64,000 nucleotides of DNA from Silene latifolia. Lineage: Eukaryota; Streptophyta; Magnoliopsida; Caryophyllales; Caryophyllaceae. Shown here one piece after another: positions 22,891-34,683 of the stretch (positions within the stretch are counted from its first letter, which is position 1; each line of letters starts with the position of its first letter). The position numbers and the translations under genes are program-made. The notes under the pieces are model-generated. The model was not told the origin of the DNA. It made no database searches and was given only the letters and a program-made list of their open reading frames with translations. The DNA lies in contig NC_133537.1 of NCBI RefSeq assembly GCF_048544455.1, positions 68,667,634 through 68,731,633 of the forward strand. Direction: 5' to 3'.

Positions 22891-23735
22891 AAATTAAATT
22901 ATAAAAATTTCAAATAATTTCAAAATTTGAAATTTAAACTCATGAACATTCTGGAAAAAAATACCATGACACTCATAATGTTCAAAACTTAGGTTAAAAA
23001 TTTCGAAAAATTATCGAGGAAAACAATGTTGCGGTTTATCGGTTTTAGCAAATATGACCATAAAAATATGAGAAAATTTGTTTTCATCAACTTTTCACTT
23101 TTAGATCTGAAATATATGATAAAATGCAACATGTGACGTTTTTCTTTAGTCATGAAGTATGTTTTAGCATTATAACTAATTATAGTCACTATTTATGTGA
23201 TTTTTCATCAAAAATTCATAAATCGTGCAAAAAGACTTCACTATAGCCAAAATTTTACACACATCTTTTAAAATTACATGTGACAACATACTAAATTTCC
23301 AAGACCAGATTCGAAATATAACTCATATTAACCTATTTACCCATTTAAATACGATTTTAACTTATAAAATTCATATTTCGAGCAAAACAACTTATTTTAA
23401 CATGAAAATTTACAGGCCATCAGTAGATAATATATGTGAAAACATATCAAAAAACCACTGAAAAATTCGAAGTTTAGCTATTTTTCGTCCAAAAATGACA
23501 TTTTTCTCATAAAAATCACATTTTAATGCCAATAATATATAAAATGAAGAATAAAATCCATAAATGAACCAAAATATCCCAAATACATTTTAGGACCAGA
23601 AACTTTAACATGAAAAGTGATTTCGTGATATATCATAATAAACACAAAATTACAAGTTTTATTTATTAATAAGATTAACTCGGAAAAACAATAAACCGAT
23701 TTGCATGCAAACAACCTAAGGCTCATGATACCGCT
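22891..23735 (-). other. distal leader of the gag-only Copia element
   Basis: Continues the leader interrupted by the Tat element and reaches the element's 5' LTR. The primer-binding region adjoining 23735 reads CGGTATCATGAGCC on the minus strand. AT-rich, no gene. Confidence 0.6.
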
Positions 23736-25020
23736 TGTTAGGATTCATTAATCTCATTAGTGAACATATTCATATATGAATTAATTTATTTGGTCATAAA
23801 ATAAATACAAGATCTTATGCATGCAAACATAAAACAAGGTAGAGGAGAAACCATCACTTCTTACATTTGTGTTTCGGATTTTTGGGCACCAACAAGGTCT
23901 CCTTCTTGTTAGTTCTTGAGCTTTCCAACAATGGATGAACAAGGTTCAAATTAGAACCTCTCCCAAAAGCTTATACCCAAGGAATACCTTTAATAACCAA
24001 TATTATTATGAACTAGTAATAATATTAATCTTACTTAAATTTAGACACAGAAATATTAATTTTGTTCTCTCTTATTTCGGTCAAGAGAGAAGAGTTTTGT
24101 GAGGTTTTATTTCTCTAAAATTTTCACAAGTTGTAGAGAGAATGTAATAATTTTCTAACACTAGAAAATATTAGGTAAGGTAGTGAATAATTATATAGGA
24201 AAAACCATTGGCATTTTCCTAGTGGAAAAACCGGTTGGGGGTGGGTTATTAGGGAGCCAATGCATGCAAAAGATGCTCTTCACAAAAGCTTGTAGGGTTG
24301 CATGGCTAGACATAAGGCTTAATCATTATGTTTCCATTTAAAATAATTAACACAATTTTAAACCCTAACCCTCCCCATTTTCGGTATACTTAACATAAAA
24401 TGGAAGGTCCATTTTATTTTGTCATTTGTCAATTGTGACATATGTGACATGTTACTTGACATGTGAAATTGTAATGTATTTTTAACATATTAAAAATCAA
24501 CATACTCATAAAATATGTCATATACAAAATCGACTAGTAGTTCGTAATTACTTGTACCAAAACGGTTTATCAATTATAAATCACAACGTCTTGTATTTAT
24601 AATAAATTATTCATTCAATTTCAATTGTTTCGTAAACAATAATTTATTCTAAGTAATAAAACAATTCGATTACTTAGATCGTATCTAATTTAATCGAATT
24701 ACAATAAGACACGTTAACTTTACTCACAAAATCATCCGTCAATTTTAAGCAATTTAATTAACTCGTATCGGCATACGATTAATTAAATAATCAATTAAGA
24801 GTATTTCCCTATAGGTATGACCTAAGGGGATCAATGGATCACCACCGTCGCGACGACAAGTAATGTCAAACTCTAGTCACCAATCATTACCGATATATGT
24901 GGACCAGTTGACTGTAAAATATTACATCCCTCTTGTATTCTTAAACATGAGATTTAAACATGTGATCATCATGATCGACAGTTGTGATCGCATTATTGTC
25001 GGAGGACACTTATTCCAACA
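23736..25020 (-). repeat. 5' LTR of the gag-only Copia element
   Basis: Partner of 7619-9094. It lacks the MITE and so shows the empty site. The ataac duplication follows at 25021-25025. Confidence 0.93.
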
Positions 25021-25025
25021 ATAAC

Positions 25026-27905
25026 AACGCATGTAATTGTTCAAGTGTGAGCATGTAGTCACGTTTCTTTATAATCAAAGTACTCCGTATTTATTGGGCT
25101 TTGTCTTTGAGCGCTTAGTTATGATATTTCGGGTTGAGGTTTATCTATACCGTGTTTTTATTGACGTACTCTTTGTCTAAGACATGTGGGTGAGTAGCTT
25201 GGAATTTTGTACTCAAAGTGTTGAGCACGGTCCATTGTTGGACCTTTGATAATATCGATATTCACATTGAGATGGAAATTGGTTACTCGTATTGAGTTAT
25301 GGTGCATGTGTGCCGAGTTATCTTTTACGGTCCAGAGTGACCATGGTTATTGAGTTATATATTATTATGAGTTTCAAATTGATATTGAGATGGAAATATT
25401 GTTTCACTATTTTACCGTCAGTTCACTTACACCTTGTCCTTGGCTTAGGGTCGACGATGAGAATACGCTATCTGGTTACTTTAGAGTATTATAAGAGTGA
25501 AACGGAGTAATGAGCTTATACTTGGTTAATTATTGGGGCGAGAGAAGTTGATATAGATTTTTTATTTTATATATTATTTTTCCTGCTTTGTTCTGTTTGG
25601 AGCTAAGTGCACATTCGAAAAATCGGCTTGTCGTTTTGTGTGTGCTTGATGCACACCGGTGAGCGTATTGGATTTTTGACACCTTATTTAAAGTTGGTAG
25701 ATTATGAAAAAGAAAAAGAAAAATTGGTCTCGGGATGATGTGTAAAATGCGAATGAGGTAATAATATGTTACTCGTGTATATTTGAGTAGATGAATTTTC
25801 GTTGAGCCGTGATACATGGTTGAAGTTGCCACAAGGGTGATCGTATTATGAATATAAATTGAAAATGAGGATATGGGATTTAAGGCTCCGAATTAAGATT
25901 ATAGATTAGGACGCCTGAGGTTGCCGCTTGAAGATTTGTAAGTGCTTCTGTTTGAAATAGGTTTGGAAATTTTGGAGACACAATATTATGGTTTTGAAGT
26001 TATAAAATGGAAACATTATGATAAACATGTTATATACTGGAGTAATTTGAAATTCTCATTTGAGGAATATTTATAATCTTGAAAGTTATGTTGAATTTAA
26101 AGAATGTTATAAATGGTTCGTCTATTATCATTGATGGAGTTTAGTACATAGTATTGAAGTGATATATTTTGATATATATGGGACTATGAAAATAATATAT
26201 GGGACTGTAAAAATACTCGTAGAAGAAAAGTGTGGGTGAAATCAGGGCCGGTACTAGAATTATTATGTAAAAAAAAAAATCGTGATTGTAAAAGGAATTT
26301 GACCTTTGTGGATTTTATAGCTAGGCTATCAGTGTTTTTCGGAAGGGTAATATATATAATGATGTGAGTGATTATTCATGAACAAATCCAGTGTTCTTAT
26401 GTAAATATTGCCGCTTTGATGCATTACCAATAACTTTAATAGTTATTGTATTTGTCTTTGGATATTTTACTTTGAGATTGGCGGTTTGATATATGGTGGG
26501 CCGATGTGTAGGTGAGATGTTGTAGTTTCTGACTTAAATTGGTTTTTGGGTGACAGTAGCAACTTTCGCAAGATTCGAATTGGATTATGGGATATAGAGT
26601 TTATTGTCATTACTCATGTATTGGGAACTGATTGTAGGTTTTTGTTGTACTAGTTGTATGTGAGCTGCAATACCAGTCAGTGTGAATAAACATGAGGAAT
26701 AATCGCTTGAGACCGATAGTGTTTAGAAATTGAGATTAATGACTTGGCCTTAGAACTGATTATATATGGCCTTAAATGTAGTCGGATTTATAGAGAATGA
26801 TATTTGGGTTGTTTGGCATTATATTTTGTTGTTGCCTTCTTTGACTATGGCATGGAGATGAGTAATTTGGATTTTACTCTAACTGTTGAATGATTCTTAA
26901 CGTAACCATTAAAATATGATGTTAGGATGAGTTGGTTACGTTATGAGTTTTCCCTACGAGCTATATTATTATTGGATTGTATGAGATGTTGGAGCGTATC
27001 AGTGAGGTAGGTAGCTTAGCTTACTGGCCTGACTAATTTCGAGAGAGTTCATAAGGTGATCCACGCCCCTCAACTAAGGAGATATGTTAGTTACTTGTCC
27101 CATTAGATTGTCGATCTTGATGACACGTTGATTTGCGAGGAGACTCTTATGCAAACGATTAAGTTCTGTGAAACCATATTGATGAAAAAGAGACTACTTG
27201 GAATTGAATATGCTATGACAGACAAGTAACTCATCTTTTGCCTAAGGTAATTTTGTGCTTCGAGGACGAAGCTTTGTTTTAAGGGGGATAGAAAAACCGC
27301 ATGCTTACTTTAATTTTCTTTTGTTTATACATTTTGTCTCTTTAATTTGCATGCTTTGTGTCGCTATATCACATTTTAATAATGTGAATTGAATATTGTT
27401 GTTTAACTTTGATCTTGTTTATAATGGGTTATTGTTGGTGCTTATTGCACAACACGTGTTATTGTTATTACAAATTGGTGGTTTATTTGTGCACAACGCA
27501 CATATTGTTGATTTACTCGTGCATAATGCACACAAATAAAATTGGCAGTCTACTTGTGCATTATACGCACTTATGGAATTTATTTATTTATTTTTTTGAA
27601 TTTGTGAAATTTGAAAATTTGAAACATATATTTTTGAACTCGAAAAAAAAATGTTTTTGCAATCCGACATACTCTTAGTTTTGTAGCTATTGACGCTTTA
27701 ACCTTGGAGTTGACGAAATGATGAGAAGTTCGTAAGGTGGTGTATTTGGAAGTAATTTATGGAACGAGTGTTGTATAAGGGTTAGTAATCAGGTGAAATT
27801 TTGGGTATATGAAGTAAGTAGACATTAGAGTGTAAGTAAGAAGGTTCGCGTTTTAAGGGAGAGTTTAAGTTTCGGGGACGAAACTTTATTTTAAGGAGGG
27901 AAGTT
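25026..27905 (+). pseudogene. decayed internal region of the chromovirus-like element, right half
   Basis: Degenerate. Around 27000-27100 the plus strand still shows a chromovirus-type integrase tail pattern (VGSLAYWP, then QLRRYVSYLSH and VDLDD). After that come the 3' signature gaggacgaag at about 27259 and again ggggacgaaa at about 27876, and a purine-rich tract before the right LTR. Many breaks; no open gene. Confidence 0.6.
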
Positions 27906-30036
27906 TGTAACACCCCGTTATTTACAGAGTTATTTACGAAAGGTTATTCCTTGTGTTTTGTACATGTTTGACTCTGAGTTGAAAATCTTATAAATTTAGT
28001 AATTATTTATTTATATTAGGATGAGAAACGAAAACTGTTTTAAGCTATCGTATGATAAATCGGCTTGACTTAGGTGGAAAGTACAAGATACTCTTTCCTA
28101 CCTTGCACCTAAATCACAGCTACTTCTATCTTCCCCTTATACCCTTTCTTTTCCCTAATTTATACAACTCATCTCTCATCTTGCGCTGCCTCCCTCTTTT
28201 CCCTTGCTTCCTTTTCAACTCGCATATCGTGTTTCATTCAGCACTTCATCGGAGTTCCGACCTCAATTTTCGATCGCCTCTTTTTCTCCCTCATATTCCT
28301 TGCATCATGTAAGTAGATTTTTAATAACTTGATTTCTCAAATTCTAATGTAGGTACAAAAATTCAAAGTGTGGTTTCATTATCAATAAGGATGTTAAATT
28401 GTTGTTTGGATTAATTATTATGGGGCATATTGATGTGAGCAATTGTATACTATATTGTTGATACCAAGCATATAAATTGTCCTGAGCATGTTTATTCGAC
28501 AGTAGAATCGTATGTGAGCTAATTGGTCTGTGTACTTGAGAACCGAGAAAGATTTACGGATAGCTTTAGAATTTGGCTGCAAGTTGATGAATAAAATTAT
28601 TATAGTGATGCTAAACATGATGTAAGCAATGAGTGAGGAGAAGTAAAGTTTGGTAAATTATATGGAGACGTTGATAAATTTCGTGTTTAATAAGCTTGTG
28701 TGCAACTAGTCTGTAAACAATTGACAAAATACTTCATGGAATTGGGTGTACGAGATTTGAGGTGTAGATAGATGAAGTTCAATATGAGAAAATAGTGTAG
28801 AGTATACATCGTGTATTGAGTGTTGTATGGGAACATGTTAAACAAAAAAAAAAATATGATGTGGGATGAGTTTACATGATAGTGAGTCGTATGGTAAATT
28901 GGAGATACTTTTATGTTGAATAGTGTAGTAATTGAATAATTTGTATTACTTGTAGTTTGCGGATTTGAAGAGAAATAATTTTTCTATTAAGCTTAGCTAT
29001 GGTTAGCCGTCTTGAGAGGTAAGGACTTTTACCTTTTTCAAATCTAAGTAAAGAGCATGTTCGGTTTGACATTTAAACAGTTTTTGCATACTATTTGGTA
29101 ACGATGAATTTCTGCTGGCATTTGTGAATTTTGATTATTGTTTTATGTGACCGTGAGTCACCCATTGGAATTATTTGGCGCAAGCCATCTTTGAAAAGTA
29201 GCAGGCTCTGGGAGTCCTGCTGGTCTAGAAGGTTTTAAGGTGCGTCAAAGACGTCCCTGGGATTACGTCCCGAAAACTGAACTCTTGGCCCGAGTTCCAT
29301 TTGGGTGGGGTTTGACCGGCCCCCACTCGCTAGGGGGTTAGACTTTCTCCTTTAGCAGCCTCATCCTACTGACTGTCCAAATGTGAGAGGTGCGCACTAT
29401 TATAAGTCTGACCAAACACAGGTAGTACCTATAGACCGTGTCAAGGGTAGGACCTTGGCACACAGGTGGTGAAAGTTTTGGTTTTTGAATGTTTTGATAA
29501 TTGTTATTTGAAATGCTGGTTTCAGAATATTATTTTATTCTTATTCTTATTCTGGTTTTAAGTTTGATTAATTTATCTTTGTAAACTTAACATAGTTTAT
29601 TATTTCCCTAAAACTCAGCTTTGCTGACGTCCTTATGTTTTGGGTCGTTCCCTCACTAGAACCTGTACCTATTTATGTTTTAGGTACTGTTGATAGGTAT
29701 AATTGAGATGCTTGAAATACTGCATGGGCGCATACCGAATCCGGGGATTTGTACGAGCGTGGAAGGATTTTGAACAAAGACTCCATCTTAATCTATTTAT
29801 TATTTTATAATATCGTTGGATTTGAATTTTATTTATTGTTTTATATTTTGTAAGACTTAAGTCTTCCGCTGCAACGTTTTAATTATTTGATAAAGTTTCA
29901 AGACATGCATTTTGTTTTTAAAGGATGACCCTGTATTTACCTTGCATTTGGCATTTTCAGTTAAGTGTGGAGTGACAGCCGGGAATTTTCCATCTCTACT
30001 TTATCGTTTTGGTCGTGAAAATTTAGGGCTGTTACA
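27906..30036 (+). repeat. 3' LTR of the chromovirus-like element
   Basis: Partner of 3038-5160. It ends TGTTACA at 30036 and is followed by gttgg (30037-30041). Confidence 0.92.
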
Positions 30037-30041
30037 GTTGG

Positions 30042-30712
30042 CATCTCGTGGTCATGATTAAAGTGACGAATCTTTAAACCAAGGCAATTTCCTGGAGCTT
30101 AGAAAAACATTTGCAAAGCGTAACAGTGATGTAGCCAGAGCTCTTTTTGATAAGAAGATACCTGGAAATTGTACTCTTACCTCATCTACAATCCAAAAAG
30201 AAATTATAAGTGTTTTCGCAAATGAGACAACCAAAAGAATCATAGAAGAACTAGATGGTGGATTTTTTGGTATTCTTGACGATGAGTCAGCAGATATATC
30301 TGATAAAGAACAAATGGCTCTTTGTTTGAGGTTTGTTGATAAAATAGGACAAGTGAAAGAAAGATTTTTGGGTGTTGTGCATGTGGGTGACACTACTTCT
30401 TTGACACTTAAAGCTGCAATAGAAAAGTTGCTAGGTGCAAATTCTCTTACTCTTTCCAGTGTTAGGGGTCAAGGTTATGATGGTGCTAGTAATATGAAAG
30501 GTTCAATTAAAGGTCTTAAAACCTTAATTATGGAGGAGTCTCCTTCAGCTTACTATGTTCATTGTTTTGCTCATCAATTCCATCTGACACTTGTTGCCGT
30601 GGCTAAGAAAAATGTTGATTGTAGCGTCCTTTTTTATTCACTCGCCATTTTACTTAATGTGATTACAAGTTCTTGTAAACGAAAAGATATTCTACGAGAA
30701 AAACAAGCTGAA
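30042..30712 (+). pseudogene. hAT transposase, middle part (DUF4371-like/RNase H-like core)
   Basis: Continues the hAT coding sequence. Readable motifs are TSSTIQKEIISVFANET, FFGILDDESADISDKEQMAL, VHVGDTTSLTLKAAI, GQGYDGASNMKGSIKGLK and YYVHCFAHQFHLTLV. 'ILDDESADISDKEQM' and 'GQGYDGASNM...YVHC.AH..L' are diagnostic of the ZMYM1/TTF-type hAT transposases. The first holds a catalytic Asp and the second the conserved C/H-containing segment. One stop is visible near 30058 soon after the LTR junction. The part ends at the solo-LTR insertion. Confidence 0.85.
30708..30712. repeat. 5-bp target-site duplication, left copy (ctgaa)
   Basis: Matches ctgaa at 33245-33249 on the other side of the solo LTR. 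Confidence 0.9.
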
Positions 30713-33244
30713 TGTAACACCCCCATTTATTCGGGAGCCTTTGGCTAGACATTCCCAAATAAATAGGACTGTTACCATCTCGATTTCCCGAGGTAGTAGA
30801 TACAAAGTCCAACTCACCAAAGTACTTTAAATAAAAACTTTAATGATTACATAAGTTTTACAATTTTAATCAACTAAAACTTAATATAAAAATAAATACA
30901 ACTCGCAGCGGAAAATAAATAAGTGATATAACTGTATATGTGATTTAGACTTCATCTACGGTTCCAAGTTTGGCTCTCATCCCAATGCACCCAAGTCAGC
31001 TACTCTTTGGTACCTGTTAAATCTGCTCCCCATAAAACGGTTCACCGCAGGTGTTCACGAATACACAGTCAACCGTGAAGTTGAGTAGGAATAAAACTAA
31101 ACAACAAGAACATACAATTATCAAACCAATTCAATTCACTTTCATTGCACAACCCCCTGACAACGTGGTCCTTTCCTTTACTTAGCACAACTCCCTTAAC
31201 AACGTGCTCACATTACTTTGGTACCCCTCCCTTAACAACGTACCGCAATATGTAATAGTACCCTCCCTCACAACGTACATATTACCATCACCCCAGTGTA
31301 CAAACTCCCTCAACAACTTACAACTGACTGTCGCACAACTTTTCACAATAATCACATTCCAACCAATGATAGCAATTCAAATCACCTCATCAATACTATT
31401 AATATTAGCCAACAGAAATCAATATAATTCACCCTCCGAACAATTACGATATGATCAATCAATATATGCAACATAATTCTCTCTTCCAACAATTACGATA
31501 ATATCAACCAACACAATTCACATACGATCAATTCACTTTAACGTAAGTAATCTACCATACCAAACATAGATAATTAAAAGTCGAGTTGAGTAGGATTATC
31601 CCTACCTGGCAAGCAAGCACTCCAATTACGCATTCCAATAATTAAAGCTCACAAATCCAATTATAAACTCTTCACAATTTCCGTCACCTATATAATAATT
31701 ACAACAATTATAATTACTAACTTTATTTATTTATTTATTTATTTATTCCTTTTATTTAATTATTCAAATTAATTATTTATTATAATTATTAAAGGTTTAT
31801 GATAACTAAAAACTCGATTCAATTACGAACCCAACTCACCCGAACTAATTAAACAATTAAAACCCGTCACAAAACAAACACACATCACCCTATACACGGT
31901 TTATAAACCGTGACCAACACCCCTCATAAAACCCACCAAACCCGACACCACAAGCCACCACAACCACCACCCGACCTACCTACCTTCTCCCTACACCACG
32001 GACCATCCCAACACCCACTCACCACCCATCAAACCACCACCAGCAACCTATAACCCACGCCCTAAAACCACCCGACACCAACCAAACCCCTCTGACACAC
32101 CCACAAAACCCGTCCCAAAACACCCCCTAACACCACTTATGCCGCCACCTACAACCACCACCCAACTCACCAGACCACCCTCGACAAAAGCCACCAGAAA
32201 CCACCCCAACCCAGACCTCCTACAACCACCAAAACCCCCTCGAAAACCGCCTGCCCAGAACACGTCCTTCTCCCCTGTTTTCGCCACCACCGCCGCAAAC
32301 CGCCACCTGCCACCATACCACTACCACCAAAAGGACCAACCACCTTCCCCCGTCACAACCCCTACATACCCAGGTCAAGACGAGGTCAATTAAGGGTTCA
32401 ATTACCCATTCCAATCACCCACAACCAAACCCGTATAACCTCTGACCAGCCACCTTTAGCCGCCCTAAACACCACCCCACCACGGTCAATGACGGTCAAC
32501 AATGGCCAGGTCAGAAACTTGGCAGTCCAATGTCGCTATAGGTCCAATTCCCGAGTCCTATGGTGGTCTATATAAGTCATACTATCAATCTAAAGATGCT
32601 TGCATGAAAAGAATATAAATCGATTTAAGATGAATAATTACCTCGAGTTGATTAATTGATTTATGTTAATTCCTTCTTCCTCCGTCTCCTAAAGCTCCTT
32701 CTTTTAATTTATGAATTATTTTTCAGATTTAAGGTGGTATTTATAGTGTAAGATTTAGAGAATACGAGGCCAATTAGGAAACTTTGTAACTTTCCTTATT
32801 CTAATTAGTATAGGAATTGTCATTATAATTATATCATTATTATTATCACATATTATTAGCCTTACCTTAACTATGATTTCCTCATATAATACTTACTAAT
32901 TTATTATTTGCCATAACTTATTATCATTATTGATATAATTATTATTACTTTTATATATTATTATTTCCATATTATATTATTATTAATTCCCGATATAAAT
33001 CCCGATTACACTCACACTAATTTAATAAATTTTGGCCCAACCAATCAATGGCACGCGGTCCAACACTCGATTACCAACTAAGCCCAAAGCACAAATATTA
33101 GCCAAACCCAACTCCCGACTTGAACTATTAATTTATTATTTAATTAACGTCTTACTTGTATTTATTATTAGAAATGTCATTTAATCACTCATCAAATTAC
33201 ATAAATTATTCTTATAAATTATTATTAAAATACGGAGTATTACA
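30713..33244 (-). mobile_element. solo LTR, Gypsy-like, 2.5 kb
   Basis: A single TGTAACACC...GTATTACA unit flanked by ctgaa duplications, with no internal region. That is the product expected from recombination between two LTRs of one element. The minus orientation is inferred because the reverse complement carries the cttttccgctgc-like segment (about 30905) in the place where the LTRs at 3038 and 57355 have ttccgctgcaacg. A C/A-rich tract (31860-32560) and a (TTTA)n stretch (31723-31746) lie inside. Proline-rich open readings there are composition artefacts. Whether it shares its exact family with 3038 needs an alignment. Confidence 0.82.
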
Positions 33245-33249
33245 CTGAA

Positions 33250-34297
33250 AATGTCTTAAAAGCATTACAAAAGGGTGAACTTGTGTCAGGAACTGGCTTG
33301 AATCAAGAGAAAGGTTTGTGTAGGCCCGGTGATACTCGTTGGGGATCTCACTTTAAAACTATTTTACATGTGTTTGATTTATTTTCGAGCATTCTTGAAG
33401 TTCTTGATGCTATTGGTGAATTTTGTGATGGGAGTGAGCTAGTAAAGGTGGAGAGTCTGACATTTACTATGAGGACATTTGATTTTGTTTTTATTGGGCA
33501 AATGATGATTACTATTTTTGGGATTACTAATACATTGAGCAAAGTCTTACAAAAGAAAGATCGATATCGTGAACGCAATGACTCTTGTTGATGCGACGAT
33601 AAAGAGTTTAAAGAAGATTAGAGAAGATGGGTGGACTGCTCACATGGAAAAGGTGACATCATTTTGTCAGAAGAATGAAATTTGTATTCCTATCATGAGT
33701 GATATGTATGTAGTTCCAGGGAGATACAGACGCGGAAAGAAACAAGTGGATAATGATCATCATTTTCGAATCGATGTGTTTCTGATCTGGGTTGATCAAA
33801 TATTGCAAGAGATTGAAGATCGATTTGACGAGAGAAGCAAAGATCTACTAATTTGTATGTCTTGCTTCAATCCTAAAGATCGATTTTCTTCATTTGATAT
33901 TCCTAATTTGCCTCGACTTGCTCGCTTCTATCCTAGTGATTTTTCACGTCTGGATTTACAACACTTAGAATATCAACTTGGAAACTTTGTTGAAGATGTT
34001 CGAAATGATGATCGATTTTGGAATTTAGAGAGTCTAAATGATCTGTCAATGAAGCTTGTTGAGACGAAGAAACATTTGATACACTTAAAGGTCTACTTGC
34101 TCCTCAAACTTGTATTGATTCTTCCTGTGGCGACAACGACTGTGGAAAGGGCTTTTTCGTCAATGACTTATATAAAGAATAAAATTCGTAATAGTATGGG
34201 AGATGATTTGTTTAACGATAATTTAGTCACTTTTATAGAGAGAGATCTATTTTGCAAGATTACTACCGAAGAACTCATAACCATTTTCAAAATATGA
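33250..34297 (+). pseudogene. hAT transposase, C-terminal part with dimerisation domain
   Basis: Resumes at ENVLKALQKGELVSGTGLNQ and includes RPGDTRWGSHFKTI (the conserved 'TRW.SH' block). The longest open stretch, 33569-34297, ends with the hAT C-terminal dimerisation region: LILPVATTTVERAFSSM followed by IKNKIRNSMGDDLFNDNLV. A frameshift-like break separates 33283-33591 from 33569-34297. It ends at a natural stop about 135 bp before the right terminal repeat. Confidence 0.88.
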
Positions 34298-34432
34298 GAA
34301 CTCGCCGGTTACGATTAGAATAATAGATTTGCGTTGAGTTTGTAATTTGGTATTTATGACTATGTTTTTTTTCCCCGATTATGATATATATTTTTTCACT
34401 ACCTTTTATTTTTAATCCTAGCTTCGCCCGTG

Positions 34433-34683
34433 CTTGCAACAAATGAGATTGTGATTGTGACTTTATGAGGGAGACTCTCAATTTAGCAAGCACGGGACAC
34501 GGGAGCACCATACCTGCGGTGTAAATTTAGTCCTACGACTCAAGTCCAATCCAATACGAATACTCGAATAGTATAAGATTCCCGTTGCGTGTGATATCGA
34601 TTATCAAACATTAAACCGGCGGAAAATTACAGTATCAGACTCTCAGTGTCACTCCCCCAATTTGAAAGGATAAGAAGAGAGAT
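34433..34683 (+). promoter_or_regulatory. 5' flank and leader of the ABCG7 gene
   Basis: Only about 250 bp separate the hAT end from the ABC transporter start. The segment starts with the right hAT duplication (cttgcaac, 34433-34440). It has a doubled CCAAT motif (ccaatccaat at about 34547-34556), and I found no clear TATA box, so transcription may start from a TATA-less promoter here. The inverted pair cccgtgcttgc (34427-34437) and gcaagcacggg (34486-34496) spans the hAT border. Confidence 0.5.

Larger units (their letters stand above)
7619..25020 (-). mobile_element. gag-only non-autonomous Copia element (TR-GAG type)
   Basis: Minus-strand LTR element. Its own 5' LTR is 23736-25020 (1,285 bp) and its 3' LTR is 7619-9094 (1,476 bp, of which 197 bp are a MITE plus its duplication). 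In element orientation the LTR reads TGTTGGAATAAGTG to CCTAACA. The primer-binding region just below 23736 reads CGGTATCATGAGCC and the polypurine tract next to 9095 reads AGTGGGAGA. The only recognisable gene is a Copia-type gag (12213-13109). The 3.1 kb between gag and the 3' LTR shows no protease, integrase or reverse transcriptase. A Tat element sits in its long leader. The LTRs differ at about 2-3 per cent by eye, about half of that clustered near one end. The structure looks complete as a non-autonomous element. Confidence 0.88.
3038..30036 (+). mobile_element. decayed Ty3/Gypsy (chromovirus, Tekay-like) LTR element
   Basis: Fossil LTR retrotransposon inserted in the hAT coding region. 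LTRs are 3038-5160 (2,123 bp) and 27906-30036 (2,131 bp), TG to CA or a near variant. A primer-binding site matching initiator-Met tRNA (TGGTATCAGAGC) lies at 5163-5174 and a purine-rich tract just before 27906. The internal region is split by a Copia insertion (7619-25020). It shows no open gag or pol; only a degenerate trace of the chromovirus integrase C-terminus is readable near 27000-27100. The internal part is heavily decayed with many breaks. By eye the LTRs differ at roughly 2-3 per cent, a moderate age. It is younger than the hAT and older than the elements inside it. Confidence 0.88.
1246..34432 (+). mobile_element. hAT transposon, interrupted by two LTR insertions
   Basis: The left end (CAGGGGCGAATGTA from 1246) and the inverted right end (CACGGGCGAAGCTA read back from 34432) match at most positions as terminal inverted repeats. 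The flanking 8-bp duplications are cgtgcaac (1238-1245) and cttgcaac (34433-34440), 7 of 8 identical, the hAT-type length. The element's own DNA lies in three blocks: 1246-3037, 30042-30712 and 33250-34432, about 3.6 kb. The rest is nested LTR sequence. It encodes a transposase of the plant 'TTF-type zinc finger/ZMYM1-like' hAT group. Because both LTR insertions lie inside the coding region, the element cannot be autonomous now. Confidence 0.88.

Noticed and set aside
32139-32414. Proline-rich open frames on both strands
   Set aside because: They lie in a C/A-rich tract inside the solo LTR. Composition alone explains the openness and no domain is visible.
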